From Ectocarpus siliculosus (taxonomy: Eukaryota; Sar; Phaeophyceae; Ectocarpales; Ectocarpaceae): DNA of 10,306 bases. The stretch's first letter is position 1. Every line of letters starts with the position of its first letter. Under the pieces are notes generated by a model. It made no database searches. It was not told where the DNA came from and was given only the letters and a program-made list of their open reading frames with translations. Below, one piece after another: positions 1 through 8,031 of this stretch. The position numbers were made by a program, and so were the translations under genes. Where the stretch lies: positions 2,242,285 to 2,252,590 of the forward strand of contig FN649746.1 in assembly GCA_000310025.1 (NCBI GenBank). The letters are read 5' to 3'.

Positions 1-25
1 GGGGGGGGGGGGGGGGGGGGGGGGG
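1..25. repeat. Homopolymer run of 25 G
   Basis: The window opens with 25 consecutive G. It may be the end of a longer tract or an assembly artefact at a contig edge. It directly abuts copy A of the dispersed repeat that starts at about 27. Confidence 0.95.
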
Positions 26-26
26 C

Positions 27-140
27 ACTCATAGCCGTGCATGCCGTACTCGTTAGACCATTGACCTTGCATCCGGGACGGAGCACGCCGGGTTTTCACC
101 GGGCCAGGCTAGCACATCAGCAAGCACTTGGCGCGGGGGG
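27..140 (+). repeat. Diverged repeat, copy A
   Basis: Shares ordered blocks with 1181-1310: CGTGCATGCCGTA-CTCGTTAGACC, TTGACC-TGCATCC, GGACGGAGCACG, CGGGTTTTCAC, then a G-rich stretch and a CAATT-like segment. Copy A lacks about 13 bases present in copy B before GGACGGAGC. The pair is direct, about 1,155 bases apart. No terminal inverted repeats or coding capacity were seen, so the element class is unknown. Confidence 0.75.
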
Positions 141-336
141 AGGGGAGGCACAATTATTCTTCGTTGCTGCGGGTGGTCCTCCTTTCCCGCGACCGGATTA
201 CCCGTGTACGTTGCCGTGCACCCTTAAGTCGTTTCCACGGTTCTATTTACAACGCAATTTCACTCACGCGTGGAGATGAGGTGTCGGGTCCTCCCAGCTC
301 TGGGTGGGAGAGCAGTAGTGTCTTTTTCGCGGGCAG

Positions 337-406
337 AGTCAAGCAGGGTCCGGCCGATTTGGAGACACCAGAGAGGAGAAGGAGGTGGGAGAAGGCCCTG
401 CTCGCC
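337..406 (+). CDS. Weak candidate upstream exon (charged peptide)
   Basis: A pyrimidine-rich tract ending GGGCAG at 336 could be an acceptor, and GCC|GTAAAC at 406/407 a donor. The open frame between them reads VKQGPADLETPERRRRWEKALLA, a charged, helix-like composition more protein-like than its surroundings. It ends in phase 0, which would fit the phase-0 start of exon 1 at 1934. Against it: the donor is mediocre, no family match is recalled, and the intron to 1934 would be about 1.5 kb, longer than any other here. Confidence 0.25.
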
Positions 407-1180
407 GTAAACACACAGGATGGCATTCGCTTCTTACCTCCGGGTAGTCTTCTTGGGCGCGCCCCACGGTGCCTGCAGTCGTGTGTCATATTGGGAGGGT
501 GTCTGCCTGCCCGATTTGCCCGCCGTTATAGCGGATTTCCTTTCTAATTCAAATAGGTAGTGTTTAACAACTTGGTCGGTCTAACTGTGCCAAGATGTTT
601 CACCCGCCCTTCAGCGGGCTCCTGCCCTAAGACGACCCACGAGTCTGTCCGTAAGCGACCGGGAACATGATGAATTTGGCTCGACACGGCTTGGGTCCCC
701 TCGAGCGAGAAGAACACCGACACCGGCTGCATGCCGATGTTTACCTCGCCATGTTTAACGTCCGCCGGTCGGGTGTAGGCATCGCTTCTGAGATAACGCC
801 ATCGGTCACAGAAGACAATTGCTTCCCCAAACCCCTTAAGGCTCGAGAAGAGTCCTTGGCCATCGCCCTACCGCCTTATCTCAGCGAATCGATGGAAGAG
901 CATAACACACGACCCCCACCCCCCCCCGCCCCCCGTTGCGGTGCCCCCCTTTGTCCAGGTCCGTGCAACCCTTCCCAACCGACCGACGGGCGCAACCCTG
1001 CCATCGCTTCCCCCGGGCACCGAACTCCCGGAGTCTTTGGTGTCCGATCTGTCGGGCCTCCCGCCCAGGATGTCAGCGTCCGTGTTCGGTTGCTGTCTCG
1101 GATGGGCCGTGGAGTGGGGCACTTGTTTCTCCAAGGTTCCCCCGGTGGGTGGCAGGCGTGCGTGCGCCGGGCGCGGGGGT

Positions 1181-1310
1181 AGTCATAATCGTGCATGCCG
1201 TAGTCGTTAGACCTTTGACCTCGCATCCCTGAAGAAAATGGGGACGGAGCACGTCGGGTTCTCACGGGACGGGCTGTGACATCACGTTACCAAGGGGAGG
1301 GGGGGATGCC
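1181..1310 (+). repeat. Diverged repeat, copy B
   Basis: Direct partner of 27-140. It has CGTGCATGCCGTAGTCGTTAG, TTTGACCTCGCATCC and GGACGGAGCACGTCGGG in the same order, plus an extra segment (CTGAAGAAAATGG) between the second and third blocks. It is followed by a G-rich stretch like copy A. It may be a remnant of an interspersed element or a local segmental duplication. Confidence 0.75.
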
Positions 1311-1731
1311 AAAATTGTCGCCTTCTTCCGTTCGCCTTCGCGATGATACTAGTCTTGGCTTTAGTAGGGGGTACACGCTAGGGATATGCATACGAATCTC
1401 CCGTCTCGATATCATTGATTAATAGTAACCTCCTCGTCAAGACGGTCCTCTTGTTCACAAGAAAATTGCGGCAAGATAAACCCGAGATTCGTGCCCAGCT
1501 GTATCGCGGTCGTATAGGTCACAAGATAACACACGGTCAAATCGATATTTACCCGCACACAATACCACACCCGGTGGTCAGTATTTTGAGGGATCAACAT
1601 GAGCCCCAAGCATCAGGTACCACACCCACACCCCTCGATAACACACCCAGTGATACCTGTTTTAGATGCAAAAATGCGATATTATTGGATATACTACGCT
1701 TCTGTACCGCAAGAGTCAATAGGTGTTTTGC

Positions 1732-1956
1732 TTTGGGGGCGCCGCAAGTGGATCTACCGACGACCCCTCCCCCCCCACCGAGTACACCCTATCCCATCGC
1801 AGTATTTGGCCGACGCCGCAAGTGCATCTTCTGATGACCAGTGTCCCTCCCCACCCTCCCCACACACACCTATCCTATCCTATCCTATCCCCCCGTCCGG
1901 CTCCATGCTCTCGGAAACATGCCTATCTGGCAGGTGCCGGTGCCTCGCCGCAAGTG
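1732..1956 (+). repeat. Three copies of a CGCCGCAAGTG element in pyrimidine-rich DNA
   Basis: The 11-mer CGCCGCAAGTG occurs at 1740-1750, 1814-1824 and 1946-1956. The first two are followed by similar text (GATCTACCGACGACCCC and CATCTTCTGATGACCAG) and then C-rich stretches. The second and third copies lie shortly downstream of acceptor-like CAG sites (CCCATCGCAG and TATCTGGCAG). This looks like an old local duplication around a splice acceptor. Read as protein the element gives R-R-K-W/C, but the copies are not all in one frame. Confidence 0.6.
1870..1891. repeat. CTATC/TATCC microsatellite
   Basis: About four tandem five-base units (TATCC) lie within a CACACAC...CCCCCC pyrimidine tract just upstream of the acceptor proposed for exon 1. 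It may serve as part of the polypyrimidine tract. Confidence 0.8.
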
Positions 1957-2239
1957 CAGGGTGCCCACGTCTCTCGGCTGGCCGTCACCCGGGACGCAAA
2001 CCAGCGCCACCGGCGGTAGCACGGCCGGTGTTGGGGCTGTCGGAAGCAGCACGGCGAGGAAGAGGGCCAGCAGCAGCGATGCGACCGTGTTCTCCAGGCT
2101 GAGGAGAGAAGCGGAGGGCTCCTCGTCTTCCCGCGCGGTTGTCGTGTCTAGTGATGATAACAGCGGCGGCGGCGGTGGCGGCGGTGGGCAGACCCCCGCG
2201 GTGATCGTCCAACCGCCGTGCGACAGCTTCGCGGATCTG
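1934..2239 (+). CDS. SABRE: SABRE-like gene, exon 1 of this window (low-complexity segment ending FADL)
   Basis: This exon encodes residues 1-102 of the window's fragment: VPVPRRKCRVPTS, a Ser/Ala/Arg-rich stretch (STARKRASSSDATVFSRLRREAEG), VVVSSDD, eight Gly (2165-2188), then TPAVIVQPPCDSFADL. The right edge is GATCTG|GTACGG in phase 0 and joins in frame to exon 2, giving FADLVRGFRLGP. The left edge is uncertain. CTGGCAG at 1933 is the acceptor chosen, but an ATG at 1919 is in frame just before it, so this could instead be a first coding exon. A long N-terminal region is expected for the family, which favours an internal exon. No family motif is recognised in this exon itself. Confidence 0.6.
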
Positions 2240-2863
2240 GTACGGAAGAAAAAGTGTGCTGAGAACGTCACGGATTGGGCGGCCAACCAATAGGATTGGC
2301 CCGCCGTTCCTTGACAAAGGACGACCTGAATACCTGTTTTTTACGATTCCGAGTCCTCTCTTGTGCGTGCGCTTGGCTATGCGGCTTTTTTGTGTTCGGC
2401 AGGGCGCGTGGGCCAATGTCGATGTTTTCGTTTCCGTCTGCTACCTCCTGTGGCCCCCGAACATCTTTCCATCCGCAGCCTCATCGCTGTGTATGGTCGG
2501 AAGTATTTCGAAGGTTATTTTTGCAGCGGCCGTGGTTTTCTCGACTGTTTTTTCCTCCCCATGCACGACAGACCGCTCTCGATGTATGCTGATTATGTAG
2601 CTGCCACGAAAGGCGCGGAGTGCTCCGTGCTGCTTGCTTCGCCCGAAGTGATTTTCTGCCTGGCAGCTACTCGACGCTGCGTGTGGCACTTCGACGGGCG
2701 GGAGCAAACTTACGTCTTGGGATGAGATTCTCGGCACAACATCTTGGCTTTACCGACCGGTTGACTTGAGATATAGGTACATTTTTTGGGTGTACGAAAT
2801 CTCTCAATACATGCCACTGACCCCGAAGAACAAGCCACCAAGCAATATCATCGACACGTGCAG
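2240..2863 (+). other. Intron 1
   Basis: 624 bases, GTACGG...GTGCAG, phase 0. It holds a 120-codon open frame (2363-2725) with a stretch rich in Cys and Phe, judged to be chance. Splicing over the whole interval preserves frame and gives a protein-like junction. Nothing else was recognised in it. Confidence 0.65.
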
Positions 2864-3042
2864 GTGCGAGGGTTCCGCTTGGGGCCGGTGTTTCTTGCGG
2901 AGATGGACGCTTCTGCGTACAACACGGCTCCTGCAGACCCGCACAAGCGCGGGGTGCGGCTGTCTATCCGCGGTGGCGTCGCCGCCAGCCTTTGCTTCTC
3001 GGTGGAGAAGTCCGGAGCTATCAACCCCTTCACCACGGGCAG
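2864..3042 (+). CDS. SABRE: SABRE-like gene, exon 2 (beta-strand bridge segment)
   Basis: Encodes residues 103-161 plus two bases of a split Arg codon: VRGFRLGPVFLAEMDASAYN, a short TAPADPHKRG turn, VRLSIRGGVAASLCFSVEKS, then GAINPFTTG. The alternating hydrophobic pattern with turns is what bridge-like lipid transfer proteins show in their repeated beta units; I cannot place it precisely in the family alignment. Edges are GTGCAG|GTGCGA and GGGCAG|GTATGC. It is in phase with both neighbours. The sequence is much less biased in composition than exons 1 and 3, supporting a conserved domain. Confidence 0.75.
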
Positions 3043-3588
3043 GTATGCGCACTGCTTGCTGTGTGATGAGTCTGTTTGTCTTTTTCGCGCGCTCTCCGGA
3101 ACTCCGCCTTGCGAAGGCCCTTGTGACAAACCGAAGGCCTCTTCTCTGCCCATTGCTTCTAGGCAACCGCAGTCCTGGGTCCTTTCATAATTTGTTTTTG
3201 GGGTAGGCGTTGCCCTATGGCCACGAAAGGCGTCCGCGTCGTTTGGACCGGTACGGAAGCTGAAAGGGACTGGACAGAGTCCGGGACGTAGTGCAAGACA
3301 ATAACCACAACAAGAACAACAAACGGCGAGGCAGAAGACGTAGAATTTGTGGTAGACATGTATCACGAGGGTGTGCCACCCCGTCGGCTACGAGCACCGC
3401 AACAAGGTAAACCGGTCGGTTCTTTTGCGGCGGCTCGCCTTTGTTGCTCTGGCCCCTCAATATCTCCTACTTTGCAACCCTTCGACGGTTAATAAATTGC
3501 TTGTCTCCGCCGCCACCACCGTGACCCCGTGCAACCGGTGAACCGACCAACGGCGATCGTCATCACACCCGCCCGCGCGGTCCATCAG
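3043..3588 (+). other. Intron 2
   Basis: 546 bases, GTATGC...ATCAG, phase 2. An alternative acceptor at 3609 (ACCACCAG|C) is also in frame and would shorten exon 3 by seven codons. No other feature was recognised. Confidence 0.7.
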
Positions 3589-3794
3589 GGTCGTCATCCC
3601 GACCACCAGCCTGGTGGTCACCACCGTCCACGGACTGAGGCTAAGGGCCGGGAAGATCGAGGCCCGCGTGTGCGATCGGGACGCGGGGAGCCGCGGCAGC
3701 CTCCTCCTGAGACTTAGACGAGTCGCGCTCGCGCAGGGCAGCGGGGACGTCGCGACGAGGACCCCGCCGCCAAGAGCGAGCGGCGGCACCAGAG

Positions 3795-3831
<37 letters not shown>

Positions 3832-5406
3832 CGGTTTCGGCTCCCGGTCAACTAACGCTAGATCGCCTGCGGCGCGGGCGGGGTCTAAAGCCTTCGTCGT
3901 TGCCGATGGGGGTGAAGGTATGGAAGCGGATGTGGCTAGGTCGGAAGAGGGACATACGAGTCTACCGGTGGGTGAGGCCGGTGCTGCCGCTGCTTCGACG
4001 ACGGCGGATGGTGCTGGTTTAGATGGAAACGAAGCTGATTGGTCGACGACCGCCGGCGGTAGTGCTGCTTCCGACTCTGGGGGAGCGGGGCGTGTCGAGA
4101 TCAGCGACGGTTCGAGCAGCGGTAGCGATAGCGAGGTCGATGTCAGCGACTGCGATGACGACGACGACGACGACGACACCGACGTCGGTTTCATGGACGG
4201 CGCCTTCGCCGACAACGATTCCTTCTACGCAGGAGGCGGCGGACTGCAGTCTTCGTCGCTCCAGGCCCACGCACACGCCGCCGCCGCCGCCGGGTTGTCC
4301 TCCTTTGACACCGACGGGATCGACCTCGCCGTTGGCTACGCCGACACCGCTGCGGCGATCGACAGTCGCAGCGGCAACCCTGCCGCCGCCGCCGCCGCCA
4401 CCACCCCCGCCGCCGCGGGCGGCGATGACCACCGGGGGGGTCCCAAGAAGCCGCTCGTCAGGGGGAGGTCGGCGAGGAGGTTCTGGGCGTCTCGCGGCGG
4501 CGTCCCACCTCGGCTCGAGCTCTTGCCGAGCCATAGCCACGGGCACGACGGGGCGCTCGCCGACGTTGACGAGAGCTCGGCGGACGAGGGGACCGCGGCG
4601 GCGGGCCGCCACGACAGCCCCAGCGTACGAAGAAGAAAAAGTGGTGACGCTAGTTCGCCGGGGGTGGAAGAACGCGCGGGTACGCGGGCGAGCGGCGACT
4701 GTACCGCCAGCGAGGCCCCCGAGGCGGGGGCGGTGGCGGCTGCCGCCGAGCCTGGCGTGGCAGCAGATATTACTACTGCTGCGGCGGCGGCGGGTGATGA
4801 CGGGGGAGGAGACCAAGACGGCGACGAAAACGCCTCCGCGGCCGCCCACCGGCAGGTCGGTAGCGGCAGGTGGGACGAGCACTTGCAGGCCGTCACCCGG
4901 GCGGCCTGGCTCGGGTCCAAGCAGGCCAGCAGCCGAGGCTTCAACTCGAACGCGTCCTCTGTGTCGGCAGCCTCCACGTCCAACGACCCGACTACTCGAA
5001 TCGCAGCGGCGGCGGCGGCAGGAGCAGCACAGTTGTCAGCCCGCGGAGCCGGTGGCGCCAACGAGCGGTTCTTCCCGCGCGGCGGCCGCGACTCGTGCCA
5101 CTCGGCGAGAAGCAGCCGCGACTTGGGTGATAATGACCGTAGGGAGGGGGCTCCGGCGGGAGCGCTGCCGACATCGCCCCCTCGATCTCCACCGCCTGCC
5201 GCCGCCGCCTCGCCGGACACTGACCTCGGGGGCGACGGTGTATCGCGCGCAGGGACTCCCGGCGGGTCTTCGCGGCCGGAAGGCGGGAGGGATGGCCGCA
5301 CGACCAGGGTGGCGGCGGCGGCGGCGGACGAGCGGGTTGCCGGCAGCGGGTTCCTGTACCGAGTGGTGTTCGACGGGCTGAATGTTCTCATCACTCTCAA
5401 GCTCAG
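3589..5406 (+). CDS. SABRE: SABRE-like gene, exon 3: bridge strands flanking a very long disordered insertion
   Basis: Encodes residues 163-767 plus two bases of a split Arg codon. Residues 163-211 (VVIPTTSLVVTTVHGLRLRAG, KIEARVCDRDAG, SLLLRLRRVALAQ) look like bridge beta-strands. Residues 212-746 are biased in Ala, Gly, Ser, Asp and Arg, with 11 Gln, 8 Asp and Ala runs. Two patches within look less random: KKPLVRGRSARRFWAS with RLELLPSHSHGHD (about 4442-4548), and SGRWDEHLQAVTRAAWLGS (about 4862-4918). The last 21 residues, GSGFLYRVVFDGLNVLITLKL, return to the family pattern and run into exon 4 as R-D-S. In plant SABRE the matching place has a hydrophobic strand followed by NRDAV (recalled). 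Donor is CTCAG|GTGAGA. The frame is open throughout, but GC-rich shadow frames are open too, so a hidden intron in the insertion cannot be excluded. Confidence 0.75.
3797..3829 (+). repeat. Pure (CAG)11 tract coding poly-Gln
   Basis: Eleven uninterrupted CAG units in the reading frame of exon 3, giving RG-Q11-HG. No synonymous CAA interrupts it, so it should be prone to length change. On the opposite strand it reads as poly-Leu in a 63-codon shadow frame. Confidence 0.97.
4154..4177 (+). repeat. Poly-Asp run (GAT then seven GAC)
   Basis: Eight Asp codons in the exon 3 frame within the acidic stretch VDVSDC-D8-TDVGFMDGAF. It marks the centre of the most acidic part of the disordered insertion. 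Confidence 0.95.
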
Positions 5407-6042
5407 GTGAGAGCTGAGTGAGGATACGGGGTGGGAAAGGGTCAGGCCTGGTGGATGCCGTAGTCGTTCCCTTTAAGCACGATACGGAGGCGTGCTTTCG
5501 GGGATGCCCCGGTGTTCTGGAAGGTTTGGTGTACGCGCAGTGGGTGAGCGGCCGGCTGTTAGTGAAGGGCTTTGCTTGGTGGCGGTGGCTCTTCGTAGCT
5601 GCTGGGCAATCGCCATTTCCTGCTTTCGGCGGGGGTGTGGGTTACTCATTGGTGCAGCTTGCGGGAGTCGTCTAGGCTGTGGACCACATGGCGTCATGTT
5701 CCAAGACAGTGCAGCGTTGGTTGTAGCTCCTAGCAGAAGTGAGCACCTTCAACGTTGGGCCGCTTTTTTTGCGTGCCTGGGGAGGGCGGGGGGGCTCTGT
5801 TGGCAGAGAGAACCATTGATGCCCGTGCGAAGCAGTTATTCCACGAGAGGAGGGCAGCTGTGTCGTGTCGCTCCTGCTTGTGCCAGTGCCTCGACAACCC
5901 CGGAACGAAACCGTGTGAAAGCATGACATCATCGTCTCCCCATCTCTTCATGACGGTTGTGCGTTTTGCCATTGCCATGACGACGAAAAGAAAACGTCCC
6001 TCCGCCGTTGTCCCTCGATCTCTCGGTGTGGATTGTGTACAG
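5407..6042 (+). other. Intron 3
   Basis: 636 bases, GTGAGA...GTACAG, phase 2. Several overlapping open frames (5418-5675, 5492-5926, 5755-6135) have no recognisable domains and are treated as chance. No repeat or RNA gene was recognised. Confidence 0.8.
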
Positions 6043-6136
6043 GGACAGCATCCTTCTACTGGTGCAGAGCGGGTTGGAAGTGGCGCTCGCGAACCTCCCC
6101 GGGCTTTTCAAGCCGTCCAAAGCCTTGCTGGCTAAG
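6043..6136 (+). CDS. SABRE: SABRE-like gene, exon 4
   Basis: Encodes the last base of a split Arg and residues 769-799: DSILLLVQSGLEVALANLPG then LFKPSKALLAK. With the end of exon 3 it reads LNVLITLKLRDSILLLVQS. In plant SABRE I recall a similar arrangement, a strand, then NRDAV, a short helix, and a Pro/Ser-Lys segment (EPPKPSPSR). The FKPSKALLAK tail fits that place. Edges are GTACAG|GG and GCTAAG|GTATGT, a strong donor. In phase with both neighbours. Confidence 0.85.
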
Positions 6137-6415
6137 GTATGTAGAGCCATGCCGCCGCACGTTGGAGGTGTGTGTGGCCTGAGGACCAAGCGGAATAGAC
6201 TACCATGCTGCAAGGATCAAACCGCGTCCGGACCATGAAACCGTACCATGAGTGAAGTGAATGTGCCACCGTGGATGTTTAGCGGACTATTGCCACCGTG
6301 AAGGCCACGGAAGATACCCCGATAACCACACCGGATGCAGCCATTGGGAACCTTGGTTACCCCCGCACTCCGCTCACCCCTTGCCATTTATTGTTACTTG
6401 TTTGTGTGTTCGCAG
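6137..6415 (+). other. Intron 4
   Basis: 279 bases, GTATGT...TTCGCAG, phase 0, with a good T/G-rich tract (TTGTTACTTGTTTGTGTGTTCGCAG) before the acceptor. It is the shortest intron here. Nothing else was recognised. Confidence 0.85.
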
Positions 6416-6490
6416 GAGCGCGAAGGGGAGGTGCTACCGGGGGAGTTGCGCAGACGAACGTCCTTGGACCTGAAGCAGTTCACCGATAAG
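6416..6490 (+). CDS. SABRE: SABRE-like gene, exon 5 (short charged segment)
   Basis: Twenty-five codons, residues 800-824: EREGEVLPGELRRRTSL then DLKQFTDK. Charged and helix-like, following LLAK of exon 4. It corresponds to the linker after the NRDAV-type strand in family members, where plants have a QRKLLEE-like charged segment (recalled). Phase 0 at both ends; edges TTCGCAG|GAG and GATAAG|GTGGGT. Confidence 0.8.
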
Positions 6491-7032
6491 GTGGGTCATC
6501 CCGGTTGGTTTAGTTTCGGTAGGTTTAGGTCGCTGTCCGCTGCCGATGGCGAAGACGTTGGCCCGGAAACGTGTCCTGTTTTACACACAAGCTAGCGTGG
6601 TGCCTTCATCTTCTAGGGAGTATGTGAATATCTGAGGCTGGACCCTAACGTCCTATCTCCCACCCCCCGTACTCTCTGTCAAGGGAATCCACGAACTAGG
6701 GAAGCGTGTTCTTTTTTTGGTTTTATCACGCGGTACGACTAGCATGTTTTTTTTTATCCTGCGGTACGACTGGCGTGTTTTCATTGGTCCGCCGCTTTGC
6801 GCGGTCGACGCCAGTTGAAAAGAACACACGGCACGCGCGCCCTCCCCGACATGTTTCGTCTGGCTAAGGCGCCACGAGCACCCCTGATGCTGCTGGCGGT
6901 GGACCTTTGAGGGGTAGGAAAGATGCCCCGTGCCGCGAAAAGCGTAGTGCGCGGTCAACGACCATAGGACCAGCAAAATAACACGTACCCCCCGCCCCCC
7001 CCGCGCAACGGCTACCGTGTAATTTTTGCCAG
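6491..7032 (+). other. Intron 5
   Basis: 542 bases, GTGGGT...TTTTTGCCAG, phase 0. It contains the 26-base tandem pair at 6721-6777. The minus-strand open frame at 6653-7087 covers most of it but has no recognisable domain. Confidence 0.7.
6721..6777 (+). repeat. 26-base tandem pair in intron 5
   Basis: 6721-6746 (TTTTATCACGCGGTACGACT-AGCATG) and 6752-6777 (TTTTATCCTGCGGTACGACT-GGCGTG) match at 22 of 26 positions, separated by five T. Flanking T runs and GCGTGTT motifs suggest a slightly longer ancestral unit of about 31 bases. Confidence 0.85.
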
Positions 7033-7272
7033 CCCCTTGCTTTGCCTGGAAGGAAGCGAGACTCTGGATCCCTGGGGTCCGCGACACCTTTCAGCAAGGC
7101 CGAGAGGCAGAGCGAAGACAGCGCCTACTCCCTCACGGCCGGTGCGGGGGGAGGTGGGGGCGCGACTCGAGTTGGCGCCGGGGCGCCGGCGTCGCCGTCG
7201 ATTCGGGGGGGTGAGGGGGGCCCCGCGATGCACAAGCTGTTTTCGATCGAGCTGCGTCGGACGCAGATCCAG
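7033..7272 (+). CDS. SABRE: SABRE-like gene, exon 6: variable linker then first strand of the conserved block
   Basis: Eighty codons, residues 825-904. The first 65 or so are a Gly/Ser/Ala-rich linker (PLALPGRKRDSGSLG, KAERQSEDSAYS, GAGGGGGATRVGAG). The end, MHKLFSIELRRTQIQ, matches the strand where the family has a pattern like F-V-I-N-L-x-x-P-Q-F-N-L (recalled); here Thr replaces the usual Pro. Plant SABRE also has a Ser-rich variable stretch just before this strand. The acceptor at 7032 (AATTTTTGCCAG) is preferred; a later in-frame CAG near 7113 is possible but lacks a pyrimidine tract. Donor is ATCCAG|GTATGC, phase 0. Confidence 0.8.
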
Positions 7273-7911
7273 GTATGCAGGCACATTCGAGTGTAGAATG
7301 AGCACGTATAGCAGTGTGGCTGTTTTTTCGCTGCGACCGTTTTATTGCGAGAAATGCCTCAGTATCGTCAAGTCTTAGTTCGTGATGCGTAGTTGTTGAA
7401 GTGTGGCCACGGAAGTGCCGGTTGGATCGGACCAGAACGAACGTGGGAGGCAGAGGTTAGGGGTCAGAACGTGTGCACGCGAAGCCAACAGCAACGCCAG
7501 CAGCGACGAAACCACAATAGCCTCAACACCCACCACTGAAAAACGACACCACCGATTCACCCGCACCCCCGCCACTGCCAACATGAACAACAGCACCCAC
7601 CACACCACAGCGACAATATCAACATCACCCACCACACAAAGACAGCATCACAGTCAATAGCACCCACACTCCCACCACTACCAACAGCAACAACAGCACC
7701 AACCTCACCATCACGACCACCCGACACCACCAACATCAACATCACCCCGCACAAACACTACTTCGAAGTGTAATAATTCTCAGCATAACCATCAATGGCA
7801 CCCACACCAGATAGCTGGGCTGAATTTCCAGTGCACAATTTTCCGAGAGGTGTCAGATACTACACCGACAACAACACCTTGACCACTCTTCGGCGTCTCA
7901 ATTTTCACCAG
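7273..7911 (+). other. Intron 6
   Basis: 639 bases, GTATGC...TTTTCACCAG, phase 0. Its second half is dominated by A+C-biased DNA (7483-7752). Confidence 0.85.
7483..7752. repeat. A+C-rich strand-asymmetric low-complexity tract
   Basis: About 270 bases built mostly from CAC, CAA, ACC and AGC-like triplets with few G or T on the + strand. Similar phrases recur, such as ATCAACATCACCC near 7618-7630 and near 7735-7747, suggesting a degenerate minisatellite. Open frames across it are compositional. Confidence 0.85.
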
Positions 7912-8031
7912 CTGCTGGGAAGCGAAACGGCGAGGGCCACCCTGCTGTTCTCCATGGAGCAAGGGGTCATACAGGGGTGGGTGGGCTTGGACCCCGTCGA
8001 GGAAGGTGTCGTCGCCGCAAGGCTCAAGCAG
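7912..8031 (+). CDS. SABRE: SABRE-like gene, exon 7 (second strand pair)
   Basis: Forty codons, residues 905-944: LLGSETARATLLFSMEQGVI, QGWVGLDPVEEGVVAARLKQ. Joined to exon 6 it reads TQIQLLGSETARATLLF, matching the family's strand, turn (SEE-type) and second strand (FLLAAVSG-type, recalled) in order. It should form part of the hydrophobic groove. Edges are TTCACCAG|CTG and AAGCAG|GTCAGT, phase 0 at both ends. Confidence 0.87.

Larger units (their letters stand above)
1..1933. other. Undetermined 5' region (intron, upstream exons or intergenic)
   Basis: No convincing protein family is visible on either strand. Open frames here (for example 667-1182 + and 876-1265 -) are Pro/Arg/Gly-rich and overlap in several frames, as expected from GC-rich non-coding DNA. 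The stretch holds a G run, a diverged repeat pair (27-140 and 1181-1310), a C-rich patch near 912-935, a more AT-rich patch at about 1380-1720, and pyrimidine-rich repeats at 1732-1933. SABRE-family proteins have a long N-terminal part, so undetected upstream exons may lie here or left of the window. The best candidate, 337-406, is listed separately. Confidence 0.5.

Noticed and set aside
667-1182. 171-codon + frame in the 5' region
   Set aside because: Composition is Pro/Arg/Gly-biased, several other frames are open at the same place, part lies in a C-rich tract, and its end abuts repeat copy B. No domain was recognised.
2363-2725. 120-codon + frame in intron 1, with a peptide LLASPEVIFCLAATRR
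   Set aside because: I considered an extra exon, but found no convincing acceptor/donor pair, and joining 2239 directly to 2864 keeps frame and gives a sensible junction. Transcript data could reverse this.
4023-5381. 452-codon + frame inside exon 3
   Set aside because: It overlaps exon 3 in another frame and is Pro/Arg/Thr-rich, as expected from shifted reading of GCC/GGC-rich DNA. It has no family motif, whereas the exon 3 frame joins in phase to the SABRE-like exons.
4336-5400. 354-codon minus-strand frame opposite exon 3
   Set aside because: Ala/Ser/Pro-rich shadow of the GC-rich insertion, with no domain and no separate splice logic.
5418-6135. Overlapping + frames in intron 3
   Set aside because: No recognisable domains. 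The GTGAGA donor and GTACAG acceptor rebuild the LKLR-DS junction in phase, so these are intronic chance frames.
7403-7660. Thr/His-rich 85-codon frame
   Set aside because: Entirely explained by the A+C-rich low-complexity tract in intron 6.
7483-7752. CRISPR-like or minisatellite array with regular spacing
   Set aside because: The recurring phrases are short and irregularly spaced, with no constant repeat and spacer lengths.
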